NCBI GenBank assembly: GCA_027493625.1
Contig: JAOSKM010000001.1
Span: 525,489 to 589,488 of the forward strand
Length of the DNA stretch: 64,000 bases
DNA from: Planctomycetota bacterium
GTDB lineage: Bacteria > Planctomycetota > UBA8742 > UBA2392
Direction of reading: 5' to 3'
Shown: one piece after another, positions 1 to 7,113 of the stretch
How positions within the stretch are numbered: position 1 is the first letter of the stretch
Layout of the letters: the number at the start of each line of letters is the position of its first letter
Translations under genes and position numbers: made by a program
Notes under the pieces: model-generated
Databases searched by the model: none
Seen by the model: only the letters and a program-made list of their open reading frames with translations
Told to the model about the DNA's origin: nothing

Positions 1-351
1 GCGGCGTTGAAAGGCCGCGTCGTGGACGAAGTGCTGAACTTCGTCAAGGTGGTGATTCTGAAGGGGCGTGAGCCCCAGTTCGACAACATCGTGCAGGCCT
101 TCGGCATGTATCGCGACCAGGCCGAAAACCGCGTGCACGCCTGGGTTGACTCAGGCAGCGAGTTCGACGCCGGCGAGCTGGAGGCCATCAAGAAGCAGCT
201 TTCCCAGGCCTCCGGCGGCAAGGAGATCGTGCTGCACTACGACTACAAGCCCGAGTTGCTGGGCGGCGCGCGCGTGCGCCTAGGTGACAAGCTGATCGAT
301 AACACGCTGAGCAGCAGGCTGGCTCACCTGGCCATGGCGCTGGAGAAGTAG
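1..351 (+). CDS. atpH: ATP synthase F1 delta subunit, C-terminal part (5' end outside window)
   Basis: This is the C-terminal ~116 codons of the delta (OSCP-type) subunit, which links the F1 head to the peripheral stalk of ATP synthase. The reading frame is already open at base 1, so the gene starts upstream. The end carries the family's typical tail: a GGARVRLGDKLID strand followed by SSRLAHLA and a short helix ending in LEK. A lipoprotein gene and then atpA follow in the same direction, which supports the assignment. The family is usually about 180 residues, so roughly one third is missing from the window. Confidence 0.85.
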   Translation, partial: AALKGRVVDEVLNFVKVVILKGREPQFDNIVQAFGMYRDQAENRVHAWVDSGSEFDAGELEAIKKQLSQASGGKEIVLHYDYKPELLGGARVRLGDKLIDNTLSSRLAHLAMALEK

Positions 352-398
352 GGCGGGCTGCAGTCGCTCGCCCATATCAGGCACCGGAAGGAGGGGAC

Positions 399-830
399 AT
401 GAAGTACGCAACCGCAATTTCGCTCATACTGGCCGTGTTGTTGGCCGGTTGCGGCGGCGGTTACCAGGCGCCTCCGAAGGGGAACGAGCGGGTCGTCACC
501 AACGCCCCGGGGACGGCCGGCGCACGGCCAACCGGGCCCGACATGAGCGCCGAGTACGAAAGGGCGGCCAAAGCGGCGTTCGCGGCCCGCGACGCCTTCA
601 AGAGTGACAAGACGGCCGACAACTTCGCGAAGTGGGGGGCCAACATCTATACGGCGCTCACCGCCTCGATCAAGCAGGACCGCCACGGTCGCTCCACCAG
701 CGGCTTCTACCGCTTCAAGGATTTACGCGAGATGAAGACCGATTTCACCAAAACGTTCGGCCCCAACGGCTGGGAAGACAACCCGGAGTACAAGGCCGCT
801 AAGAAGGCTTACGACGAAGTCCAGGAATAA
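399..830 (+). CDS. Small lipoprotein between atpH and atpA, unknown function
   Basis: A 143-residue protein with a lipoprotein signal peptide: short basic start, hydrophobic core, lipobox LAGC with the lipidated Cys at about residue 18, then a Gly/Pro-rich linker. The rest is charged, probably helical, and ends in repeated AAKKAYDE-like segments. The start is supported by a GGAGGGG ribosome site 5 nt upstream. It sits 47 nt after atpH and 48 nt before atpA on the same strand, so it is probably co-transcribed with ATP synthase genes. I do not recognise the family; a role at the membrane near ATP synthase is only a guess from position. Confidence 0.75.
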   Translation: MKYATAISLILAVLLAGCGGGYQAPPKGNERVVTNAPGTAGARPTGPDMSAEYERAAKAAFAARDAFKSDKTADNFAKWGANIYTALTASIKQDRHGRSTSGFYRFKDLREMKTDFTKTFGPNGWEDNPEYKAAKKAYDEVQE

Positions 831-878
831 CTCGGTGCCCGTGAGAGGCCCGTTTCAGGAACTTAAGGTAGAGAAACC

Positions 879-2567
879 ATGGAACTGCGCTCCGACGAAA
901 TCACATCCGTAATCCGCAAGCAGATCGAGTCCTTCGGCGAAGAAATCGGCATGGAGGAAGTTGGCACCGTCCTTGAAGTCGGTGACGGTATCTGCCGCGT
1001 TTACGGCCTCGAAAACGTACAGGCCAACGAGATGGTCGAGTTCGAGAACGGCGCCTTCGGGCTCGCGTTCAACCTCGAGGAAGACTCCGTCGGCATCGTG
1101 ATCATGGGCGACTTCGTCACCATCAAGGAAGGCCAGCAGGTCAAGCGCACCGGCCGAATCCTCAGCATCCCCTGCGGCGAAGGCTTCCTTGGCCGCGTGG
1201 TGAACCCGCTGGGCCAGCCCATCGACGGCAAGGGACCCATCGAGGCCGCCGGCAGCCGACTGATCGAGTTCAAGGCCCCCGGCATCGAGGCGCGCCAGCC
1301 CGTGAAGGTGCCCCTGCAGACCGGCATCAAGGCCATCGACGCCATGATCCCCGTCGGCCGCGGCCAGCGCGAGCTGGTGATCGGCGACCGCGAGGTGGGC
1401 AAGACGGCCGTCACCATCGACACCATCATCAACCAGAAGGGCAAAGGCGTCGTCTGCGTTTACATCGCCATCGGCCAGAAGGCGTCCACCGTGCGCCAGG
1501 TCGTGGCCACCCTCGAAGAGCACAACGCGATGGACTACACCATCGTCGTCAGCGCCAACGCCCAGGACCCGGCGCCGCTGCAGTACCTCGCGCCCTACGC
1601 CGGCGCCGCGCTGGCCGAGTACTTCATGTACGCGACCGACAAGCCGCAGAAGATCCGCGACACCCTGTGCATCTACGACGACCTTTCCAAGCAGGCCGTC
1701 GCGTACCGCCAGATGTCGCTGCTGCTGCGCCGCCCGCCCGGCCGTGAGGCGTTCCCCGGCGACATTTTCTACTGCCACAGCCGCCTGCTTGAGCGCGCGG
1801 CCAAGCTGAAGGAAGAGTTCATCGTGGTGAAGAAGGACGCGCCCTGGGACACCACCGAGGGCGTGGACGGCAAGCGCTACGGCAACCGCACACCGCACGA
1901 GGAAAAGGAAGCCAAAAAGGCGCTAGAGGCCGCGGGCGAAGGCTTTGAGCTTCGCATGCACCCGCAGACAGGCGGCAGCATGACCGCCCTGCCGGTGATC
2001 GAAACCCAGGCCGGCGACGTGTCGGCGTACATCCCGACCAACGTGATCAGCATTACCGACGGCCAGATCTACCTGACGCCCGAGTACTTCTACGCCAACG
2101 TGCGCCCGGCCATCGACGTCGGCATCTCGGTGTCGCGAGTGGGCGGCAACGCGCAGATCAAGGCGATGAAGAAGGTTGCCGGCCGCCTACGCCTTGACCT
2201 CGCCCAGTTCCGTGAGCTTGAGGCGTTCGCGCAGTTCGGCAGCGACCTCGATAAGTCCACCCAGGCCCAGCTCGCGCGCGGCCAGCGCATGGTGGAAGTA
2301 CTGAAGCAGGGCCTGTACACGCCCTACCCGGTCGAGAACCAGGTCGCGATCCTGTGGGCGGCCACCAACGGCCTGCTGGACGAAATCGAAATCGAGGACG
2401 TGCGCAAGTACGAGAAGGCCTACCTCGAGTACCTGACCACCAACAAGGCTTCCACCATGGAGGCGATCCGCACCAAGAAGGACCTCACGGACGAGGTCAT
2501 CACCGTGTTCCGCGACGCGGGCAAGGTGGTAGCGGACCAGTTCAAGAAGGCCGGCGCCACCGCTTAA
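879..2567 (+). CDS. atpA: ATP synthase F1 alpha subunit with an enlarged internal insertion
   Basis: The non-catalytic nucleotide-binding alpha subunit of F1 ATPase. It has the P-loop [10 protein letters not shown] (about residue 168), the conserved [24 protein letters not shown] block and the arginine-finger region [10 protein letters not shown]. At 562 residues it is about 50 longer than usual (around 505-513). The extra length lies between LLERAAKL (about residue 305) and GGSMTALP (about residue 365) and is charged, with many Lys and Glu. The ribosome site is weak (TTAAGGTAGAG). The gamma and beta genes that normally follow are absent; a DinB-like gene starts 3 nt after the stop. Confidence 0.97.
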   Translation: MELRSDEITSVIRKQIESFGEEIGMEEVGTVLEVGDGICRVYGLENVQANEMVEFENGAFGLAFNLEEDSVGIVIMGDFVTIKEGQQVKRTGRILSIPCGEGFLGRVVNPLGQPIDGKGPIEAAGSRLIEFKAPGIEARQPVKVPLQTGIKAIDAMIPVGRGQRELVIGDREVGKTAVTIDTIINQKGKGVVCVYIAIGQKASTVRQVVATLEEHNAMDYTIVVSANAQDPAPLQYLAPYAGAALAEYFMYATDKPQKIRDTLCIYDDLSKQAVAYRQMSLLLRRPPGREAFPGDIFYCHSRLLERAAKLKEEFIVVKKDAPWDTTEGVDGKRYGNRTPHEEKEAKKALEAAGEGFELRMHPQTGGSMTALPVIETQAGDVSAYIPTNVISITDGQIYLTPEYFYANVRPAIDVGISVSRVGGNAQIKAMKKVAGRLRLDLAQFRELEAFAQFGSDLDKSTQAQLARGQRMVEVLKQGLYTPYPVENQVAILWAATNGLLDEIEIEDVRKYEKAYLEYLTTNKASTMEAIRTKKDLTDEVITVFRDAGKVVADQFKKAGATA

Positions 2568-2570
2568 GAC

Positions 2571-3029
2571 ATGAACGAGCGCGAGACCATCCGGCATTTT
2601 CTCGCGACACTGAACTACCGGCTTCGGGGCGCCGTTCGCGGTGCCCCGGACTCGTTCTACACCTTCATGCCCTCCGGTGACGGGCGCGGCGCGGTGGAGA
2701 TCCTGCACCACATCAACGACCTGCTGCGATTCGTGGTGCGGGCATTCGACAAAGGCTCGATGGTCCCGATTGCGCAGCGCGAACCCCAGGCCGAACTGGC
2801 GACCTTTGCCAAGCTGCTGCGCATCGTGGACGAACACCTGCAGAAAACCGAGCTGACCGGCGACATCAAGGGCCGCAAGCTGACACTGCAACTGCTGCTG
2901 CAGGGCCCGCTGGCGGACGCCATGACCCACGTGGGGCAACTGGCGCAACTCAGGCGCCAGGCCGGCTCGCCCATCGGGTACGAGAACTACATGCTCGCGG
3001 ATATCCAGCCCGGCCAGTTCCCGGACTAG
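2571..3029 (+). CDS. DinB-like helical-bundle protein
   Basis: A 152-residue soluble protein that resembles the DinB/YfiT-type four-helix bundle family, whose members often bind a metal through three His and sometimes act as thiol-dependent transferases. The recognisable parts are ILHHINDLLRF (about residues 44-54) and the C-terminal DAMTHVGQLAQLRRQAG (about 115-131), with a His in each. It begins 3 nt after the atpA stop, so translation is probably coupled to atpA. The family call is from motif pattern only; the substrate is unknown. Confidence 0.6.
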   Translation: MNERETIRHFLATLNYRLRGAVRGAPDSFYTFMPSGDGRGAVEILHHINDLLRFVVRAFDKGSMVPIAQREPQAELATFAKLLRIVDEHLQKTELTGDIKGRKLTLQLLLQGPLADAMTHVGQLAQLRRQAGSPIGYENYMLADIQPGQFPD

Positions 3030-3370
3030 GGCTTTTTCGTAAGGCGATTGGGCTTGCTACCACCTAAGGGACGGATAGCATAGGCAGCTAGTGCAACATC
3101 GAACGAACGCGACGAGTTCTTCCATCATGCCCTTCGGGCAAGTGTCGCGTATTTCAGGATTTACGTGAGCGGCTCTGGCTTCGCCCGTGGGCGAGGTCCG
3201 CTGTGGCTTCACGTGAGTGCCTGCCATCGCTGCCGGTCGGTAGCGTCCGCGTTTGACCCGGTACGGGTCCGCGACGCCGTCCGAATTTCCCAGCAGATCC
3301 AATCCTGTTGAACCCCCAGGCAAGACCAGGCGGACGGGTAACCGCCCATAGTTCGATACCGGAGAGAGCA
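3030..3370. other. 340-nt intergenic region with two hairpin-forming segments
   Basis: No gene is visible here. Two inverted repeats stand out. One is a small hairpin with arms TGCCC and GGGCA (3128-3140). The other is a nested palindrome at 3163-3214 with three stacked arm pairs: ACGTGA with TCACGT, AGCGG with CCGCT, and CTTCGCCC with GGGCGAGG, the last closing on a 2-nt loop. The segment lies upstream of the phosphonate-type transporter, so it could be a structured leader, or a terminator of the atp transcript. There is no T-run and no riboswitch that I recognise. Confidence 0.45.
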
Positions 3371-4306
3371 ATGAAACGAGTCCTTTGGCTTATGATCGCC
3401 CTGGCGGGCATCTTCAGCATCGCCGCATGCGGCGGCGGCGGCAACAACACGTCCGGCGGCAACACCACCGGCAGCGGAGGCGGCAACGGCAAGGCGCCGG
3501 AGAAGATCATCATCACCGCCATTCCCGACGACAACGCCGACAAGCTGAAAGAGCACTTCGGCAACATCGCCAAGTACCTTGAAGGCAAGATCGGCATCCC
3601 CTGCGAATACATGCACGTCGAGAACTATGCGGCATCGGTAACCGCGTTGGCCAACGGTCAGGCGCACCTGTCCTGGATGGGCGGCGTGACCACCGTGCAG
3701 GCCGACCAGCAGACCGAGGGCGGCGCCGTGGTGGTGTGCTGCCGTGACATCGACAAGAAGTTCAAGACCTACTTCATCGCCAACGCCGACAGCGGCATTG
3801 GCAAGGTCAACGACCTGAAGGATCTTGCAGGCAAGGCGGGCGGCAAGGATTTCACTTTCGGCAGCAAGGGCAGCACCAGCGGCCACCTGATGCCGCGCTA
3901 CTTCTTCACCACGCAGAACGAAGGCAAGAAGCCCGAGGACGTGTTCGGCAAGGTGGGCTACAGCGGCAGCCACGACCTCACTCTGAAACAGGTTGCTGAA
4001 GGTCAGTACACCGTGGGTGCGCTCAACTACGCCACCTACGACAAGGCCAGCGATGAGCTGAAGGCCAAGGCCCCGATCATCTACACCACCCCGACCTACG
4101 TGGACTACTCTTTCGTGGCGCGCAAGGACCTGGGCGATGAGCTGATCGGCAAGATCCGCAAGGCGCTGCTTGAGCTGGATCCCGCCAGTGAAGACGGCAA
4201 GAAGATCCTCGGTTTCATGAAGGCCGGCAAGCTGGTTGAGGCCGACATGAAGGAGTGGGCCGGCATCCGCAACGTGATGGAATCCGACGTGGACATCGGC
4301 GGCTAG
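3371..4306 (+). CDS. phnD: Phosphate/phosphite/phosphonate ABC transporter substrate-binding lipoprotein
   Basis: A 311-residue periplasmic binding protein anchored as a lipoprotein (hydrophobic signal ending IAAC, lipidated Cys near residue 21, then a Gly/Asn/Ser linker). The mature part matches PhnD-type type-2 binding proteins: it opens with KIIITAIPDDNADKLKEHFG, has a FTFGSKGSTSGHLMPRYFF segment (a family ligand-site region) and a late KIRKALLELD helix. The start ATG was chosen because it begins the signal peptide and follows GGAGAGAGCA. ATPase and permease genes follow. The ligand class (phosphonate, phosphite or phosphate) cannot be told from sequence, and no C-P lyase genes are in the window. 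Confidence 0.85.
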   Translation: MKRVLWLMIALAGIFSIAACGGGGNNTSGGNTTGSGGGNGKAPEKIIITAIPDDNADKLKEHFGNIAKYLEGKIGIPCEYMHVENYAASVTALANGQAHLSWMGGVTTVQADQQTEGGAVVVCCRDIDKKFKTYFIANADSGIGKVNDLKDLAGKAGGKDFTFGSKGSTSGHLMPRYFFTTQNEGKKPEDVFGKVGYSGSHDLTLKQVAEGQYTVGALNYATYDKASDELKAKAPIIYTTPTYVDYSFVARKDLGDELIGKIRKALLELDPASEDGKKILGFMKAGKLVEADMKEWAGIRNVMESDVDIGG

Positions 4307-4314
4307 AAAACCTG

Positions 4315-4343
4315 CCCGGGGGCGGCGTCTTGCCGCCCCCGGG
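4315..4343 (+). terminator. Intercistronic GC hairpin between phnD and phnC
   Basis: A perfect 12-bp stem (arms CCCGGGGGCGGC and GCCGCCCCCGGG) with a 5-nt loop, 8 nt after the phnD stop. No T-run follows, and phnC starts 13 nt later. It therefore looks like a processing or stabilising hairpin, or a weak attenuator, that would favour the binding protein over the other two transporter subunits. Confidence 0.6.
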
Positions 4344-4356
4344 CGGTTCAGTCAGC

Positions 4357-5184
4357 ATGGAAACAGTGACGGAAACAGCACCACAGACACAGGCGGCGCC
4401 GGCGGGCGTGAAGGTGTTCGAGTTGTCGGACGCCGGCATCGACTTCGGCCGCGTGGAGGCGCTCAAGCACATCACCCTGGACGTGCATGAGGGCGAGCGC
4501 ATCGCCGTGATCGGCCCCTCGGGCGCGGGCAAAACCACCTTGTTCCGCCTGCTCGCCGCCGTAATCAAGCCTTCGCAGGGCCGAGTGCTGTCGCTGGGCC
4601 AGGACACCCGCAACCTGCGCGGCCGCGCACTGCGACGCCTGCGCAGCGAGGTCGGCATCCTGTACCAGAACGACAACCTGATCCCGCACCTGCGCGTGGT
4701 GCACAACGTGCTGATGGGGCGGCTGGGAAGCTGGCTGCTGCCGCGTGCGCTGCTGAGCCTGTTCTGGCCGCAGGACCTGGCGGCGGCAAGGGCGGCGCTG
4801 GCCGAGGTCGAGCTTGCCGACAAGTTGTGGTCCATGCCCGGCGAGCTGTCGGGCGGGCAGCAGCAACGCGTGGCCATCGCGCGCCTGATGGTCCAGAAGC
4901 CGCGCGTGATGCTGGCCGACGAGCCGGTAAGCCAGCTCGACATACGCCTCGGGCGCGAAATCATCGAGCTGCTGTCGGGCATCGCCCAGCGCATGGGCAC
5001 CACGTTGCTGGTGAACCTGCACACCCTTGAGCTGCTGCACGGCCACTTCTCGCGCGTGATCGCCCTGCGCGAGGGGCGGCTGTTCTGGCAGGGCGCCCCG
5101 CGCGAGATCACGCGCGAGCTGTTGAAGGACCTTTACGGCGCCGAGTATCGCGCGTTGCACCTCGACGACGTGGAGCTGGAGTAG
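4357..5184 (+). CDS. phnC: Phosphonate-type ABC transporter ATP-binding protein
   Basis: A 275-residue ABC ATPase that would power import of the ligand captured by the preceding binding protein. Walker A is GPSGAGKTT, the Q-loop is YQNDNLI, the signature is LSGGQQQRVAIARL, and Walker B is VMLADEPVSQLD, with a Q in place of the common S after VS. The switch His is in NLHTLEL. The first ~20 residues, before the core, are Thr/Ala-rich. The ATG is the first start after the hairpin. The permease starts 21 nt after its stop, so the three genes form one import operon. Confidence 0.88.
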   Translation: METVTETAPQTQAAPAGVKVFELSDAGIDFGRVEALKHITLDVHEGERIAVIGPSGAGKTTLFRLLAAVIKPSQGRVLSLGQDTRNLRGRALRRLRSEVGILYQNDNLIPHLRVVHNVLMGRLGSWLLPRALLSLFWPQDLAAARAALAEVELADKLWSMPGELSGGQQQRVAIARLMVQKPRVMLADEPVSQLDIRLGREIIELLSGIAQRMGTTLLVNLHTLELLHGHFSRVIALREGRLFWQGAPREITRELLKDLYGAEYRALHLDDVELE

Positions 5185-5205
5185 GGGACTGTCCCCTTTC
5201 CGCGC

Positions 5206-7113
5206 ATGATGCAGCGGACGAGAGTCGAGAGTTGCTACGCCGCAAAACGCCCCTGGGGCCACTTCGCGGCGCTGCTGGTGATTGCCGTGCTGGTGATCGG
5301 CTCGTTCTGGGCCGTGGAGTGGGACTTCAGCACCTTCACCGATCCGGCCAAGGCCGAGCGCGCCCTGGAGCGCGCGTCGGGCCTGGTGGAAGCGTTCAGC
5401 GACCCGGACTTCTCCGGTGAATGGCTTGAGCGCTGCTGGGAACTCACCAAGGAAACACTCAGCGCCGCCGTGATGGCCACCTTCCTGGCGGTCATCTTCG
5501 CCTACCTGCTTGCCATGGGCGCGGCGAAGTCCGTGGCGGTCGGGGTCGAGCCCGTTTCCGGCTGGCGCGGCCGACTGCTGCGGCTGCCGCTGCACCTGTT
5601 CTGCTCGGCCTGTCGCTGGACGCTGGACATCCTGCGCTCGGTGCCCGACTTCGCCTGGGCGGTGATCCTGGTGGCGGTGCTGGGTCTCGGGCCGGTGACC
5701 GGCGCCGTGGCGCTGGCGCTGAACATCACCGGCATCCTGGGCAAGGTCTACAGCGAGTTCTGGGACAGCGTGGACCCCAAGGGCTACGAGCAGATTCGCG
5801 CCCTGGGCGGCGGGCGGCTCAAGACCTTCCTGTACGGCATTCGGCCGCTGGCTTCACGCAGCGTGCAGTCGTTCACGCTGATGCGCGCCGAGTGCGCGAT
5901 CCGCAACGCGGCCGTGATCGGTGCCGTGGGCGGCGGCGGCCTGGGCGCCGAAATCATGTACCAGATCGGCATGGGCAAGTGGGGGAAGGTCACCACGCTG
6001 ATGCTGTACACGCTGGGCCTGACCCTGGGCGCCGACCTGGCCAGCAACTTCATCCGCCGCCAACTGCGCAGCGACCCCAACCACCCGCGCGCCGTGAAGC
6101 CGCGCAGCACGTTCGCCAACTTGTCCCGCGCATACATCGGCGTCGCGTTCGCGATGTGCGTGGTGCTGTGGTCGGTCTGGTTCATGGGCTGGGGCAACAG
6201 CGGGGGCCCGGACGGGCAGGCACGCAACTACCTGGAGCCGCTGGCCAAGCTGGGCGACGCGAAGGAGCGCAAGAAGATCGCGTTCTTTGAGGACCTGCTG
6301 AAGCCCGACTTCGATCTCGAGTCAATCGGCTACGGCGACCCGGCCAAGCGCGAGATCCAGGAGCAGATGGGCACCACCGTGAAGTTCAGCGACGAGTACG
6401 AGTGGTACGACTTCTGGCGGCCCTCGGCCTGGGTGTCGTGGGAGAAGTCGCTGCAGAACTGGTTCGTGTGGCGGGTGGTGAAGTCGGCCGCGGTACCGCT
6501 GGCGATGGCCATCATCGGCACGCTGCTGGGAGTGCTGGCGGCCATGGCGCTGAGCTATCCGCACTCGCTTGCGTTCCAGCTGGAAAGCCAGCAGTTCACC
6601 GGCGAATCGCCCCACCCGGCGGTGCGCGCGCTGCGCGTGGTACAGATGGCGCTGGCGCGCGGCATCGGCCTGGTTTCGCGCGGCGTGCCCGAGGTGATGT
6701 GGGCGTTCCTGTTCATCGCGTTCTTCGGGCCGGGGCTGCTGGCGGGCTCCATCGCGATCGCGCTGCACACCCTGGGCGTGCTGGTGCGCGTGTTCAGCGA
6801 GAGCGTGGACAACATCCCGTACCGCAGATTCGAACAGACCTACCGCGGCTCGCGCATGAGCTGCTTCGCCTATACGGCCGGACCTATGTCGTGGAAAGAC
6901 TGGATGACCTACAGCTTCTTCCAGTTCGAGAGCAACGTGCGCATGGGCGTGGTGCTGGGCATTGTGGGCGTGGGCGGCCTGGGCTTCTTCTTCACCTTCA
7001 ACTTCGAGTGGTTCCGCTTCGAGAAGGCCGGCACGCACCTGCTGGTGATCATCCTGCTGACCGTGGTGATCGACCGTATCTCGCGCAGGTTGAAGCTTTC
7101 ACGAGTGGGTTAG
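5206..7113 (+). CDS. phnE: Fused double-domain phosphonate-type ABC transporter permease
   Basis: A 635-residue inner-membrane permease made of two PhnE-like halves in one chain. The first half (about 1-285) has RSVPDFAWAVILVAVLGLG and an EAA-type loop near LGGGRLKTF. The second (about 400-635) has the equivalent GVPEVMWAFLFIAFFGPG and a YRGSRMSCF loop. Each half has several membrane helices, and a soluble link of about 100 residues, rich in charge, joins them. Single PhnE proteins are about 270 residues, so the fusion replaces the usual homodimer. Its TAG stop overlaps the TAA stop of the convergent ppc gene. Confidence 0.87.
   Translation: MMQRTRVESCYAAKRPWGHFAALLVIAVLVIGSFWAVEWDFSTFTDPAKAERALERASGLVEAFSDPDFSGEWLERCWELTKETLSAAVMATFLAVIFAYLLAMGAAKSVAVGVEPVSGWRGRLLRLPLHLFCSACRWTLDILRSVPDFAWAVILVAVLGLGPVTGAVALALNITGILGKVYSEFWDSVDPKGYEQIRALGGGRLKTFLYGIRPLASRSVQSFTLMRAECAIRNAAVIGAVGGGGLGAEIMYQIGMGKWGKVTTLMLYTLGLTLGADLASNFIRRQLRSDPNHPRAVKPRSTFANLSRAYIGVAFAMCVVLWSVWFMGWGNSGGPDGQARNYLEPLAKLGDAKERKKIAFFEDLLKPDFDLESIGYGDPAKREIQEQMGTTVKFSDEYEWYDFWRPSAWVSWEKSLQNWFVWRVVKSAAVPLAMAIIGTLLGVLAAMALSYPHSLAFQLESQQFTGESPHPAVRALRVVQMALARGIGLVSRGVPEVMWAFLFIAFFGPGLLAGSIAIALHTLGVLVRVFSESVDNIPYRRFEQTYRGSRMSCFAYTAGPMSWKDWMTYSFFQFESNVRMGVVLGIVGVGGLGFFFTFNFEWFRFEKAGTHLLVIILLTVVIDRISRRLKLSRVG

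Noticed and set aside
855..1898. A 347-codon open frame antisense to atpA
   Set aside because: Same artefact: low-complexity Val/Asp/Gly-rich product lying wholly opposite a conserved gene.
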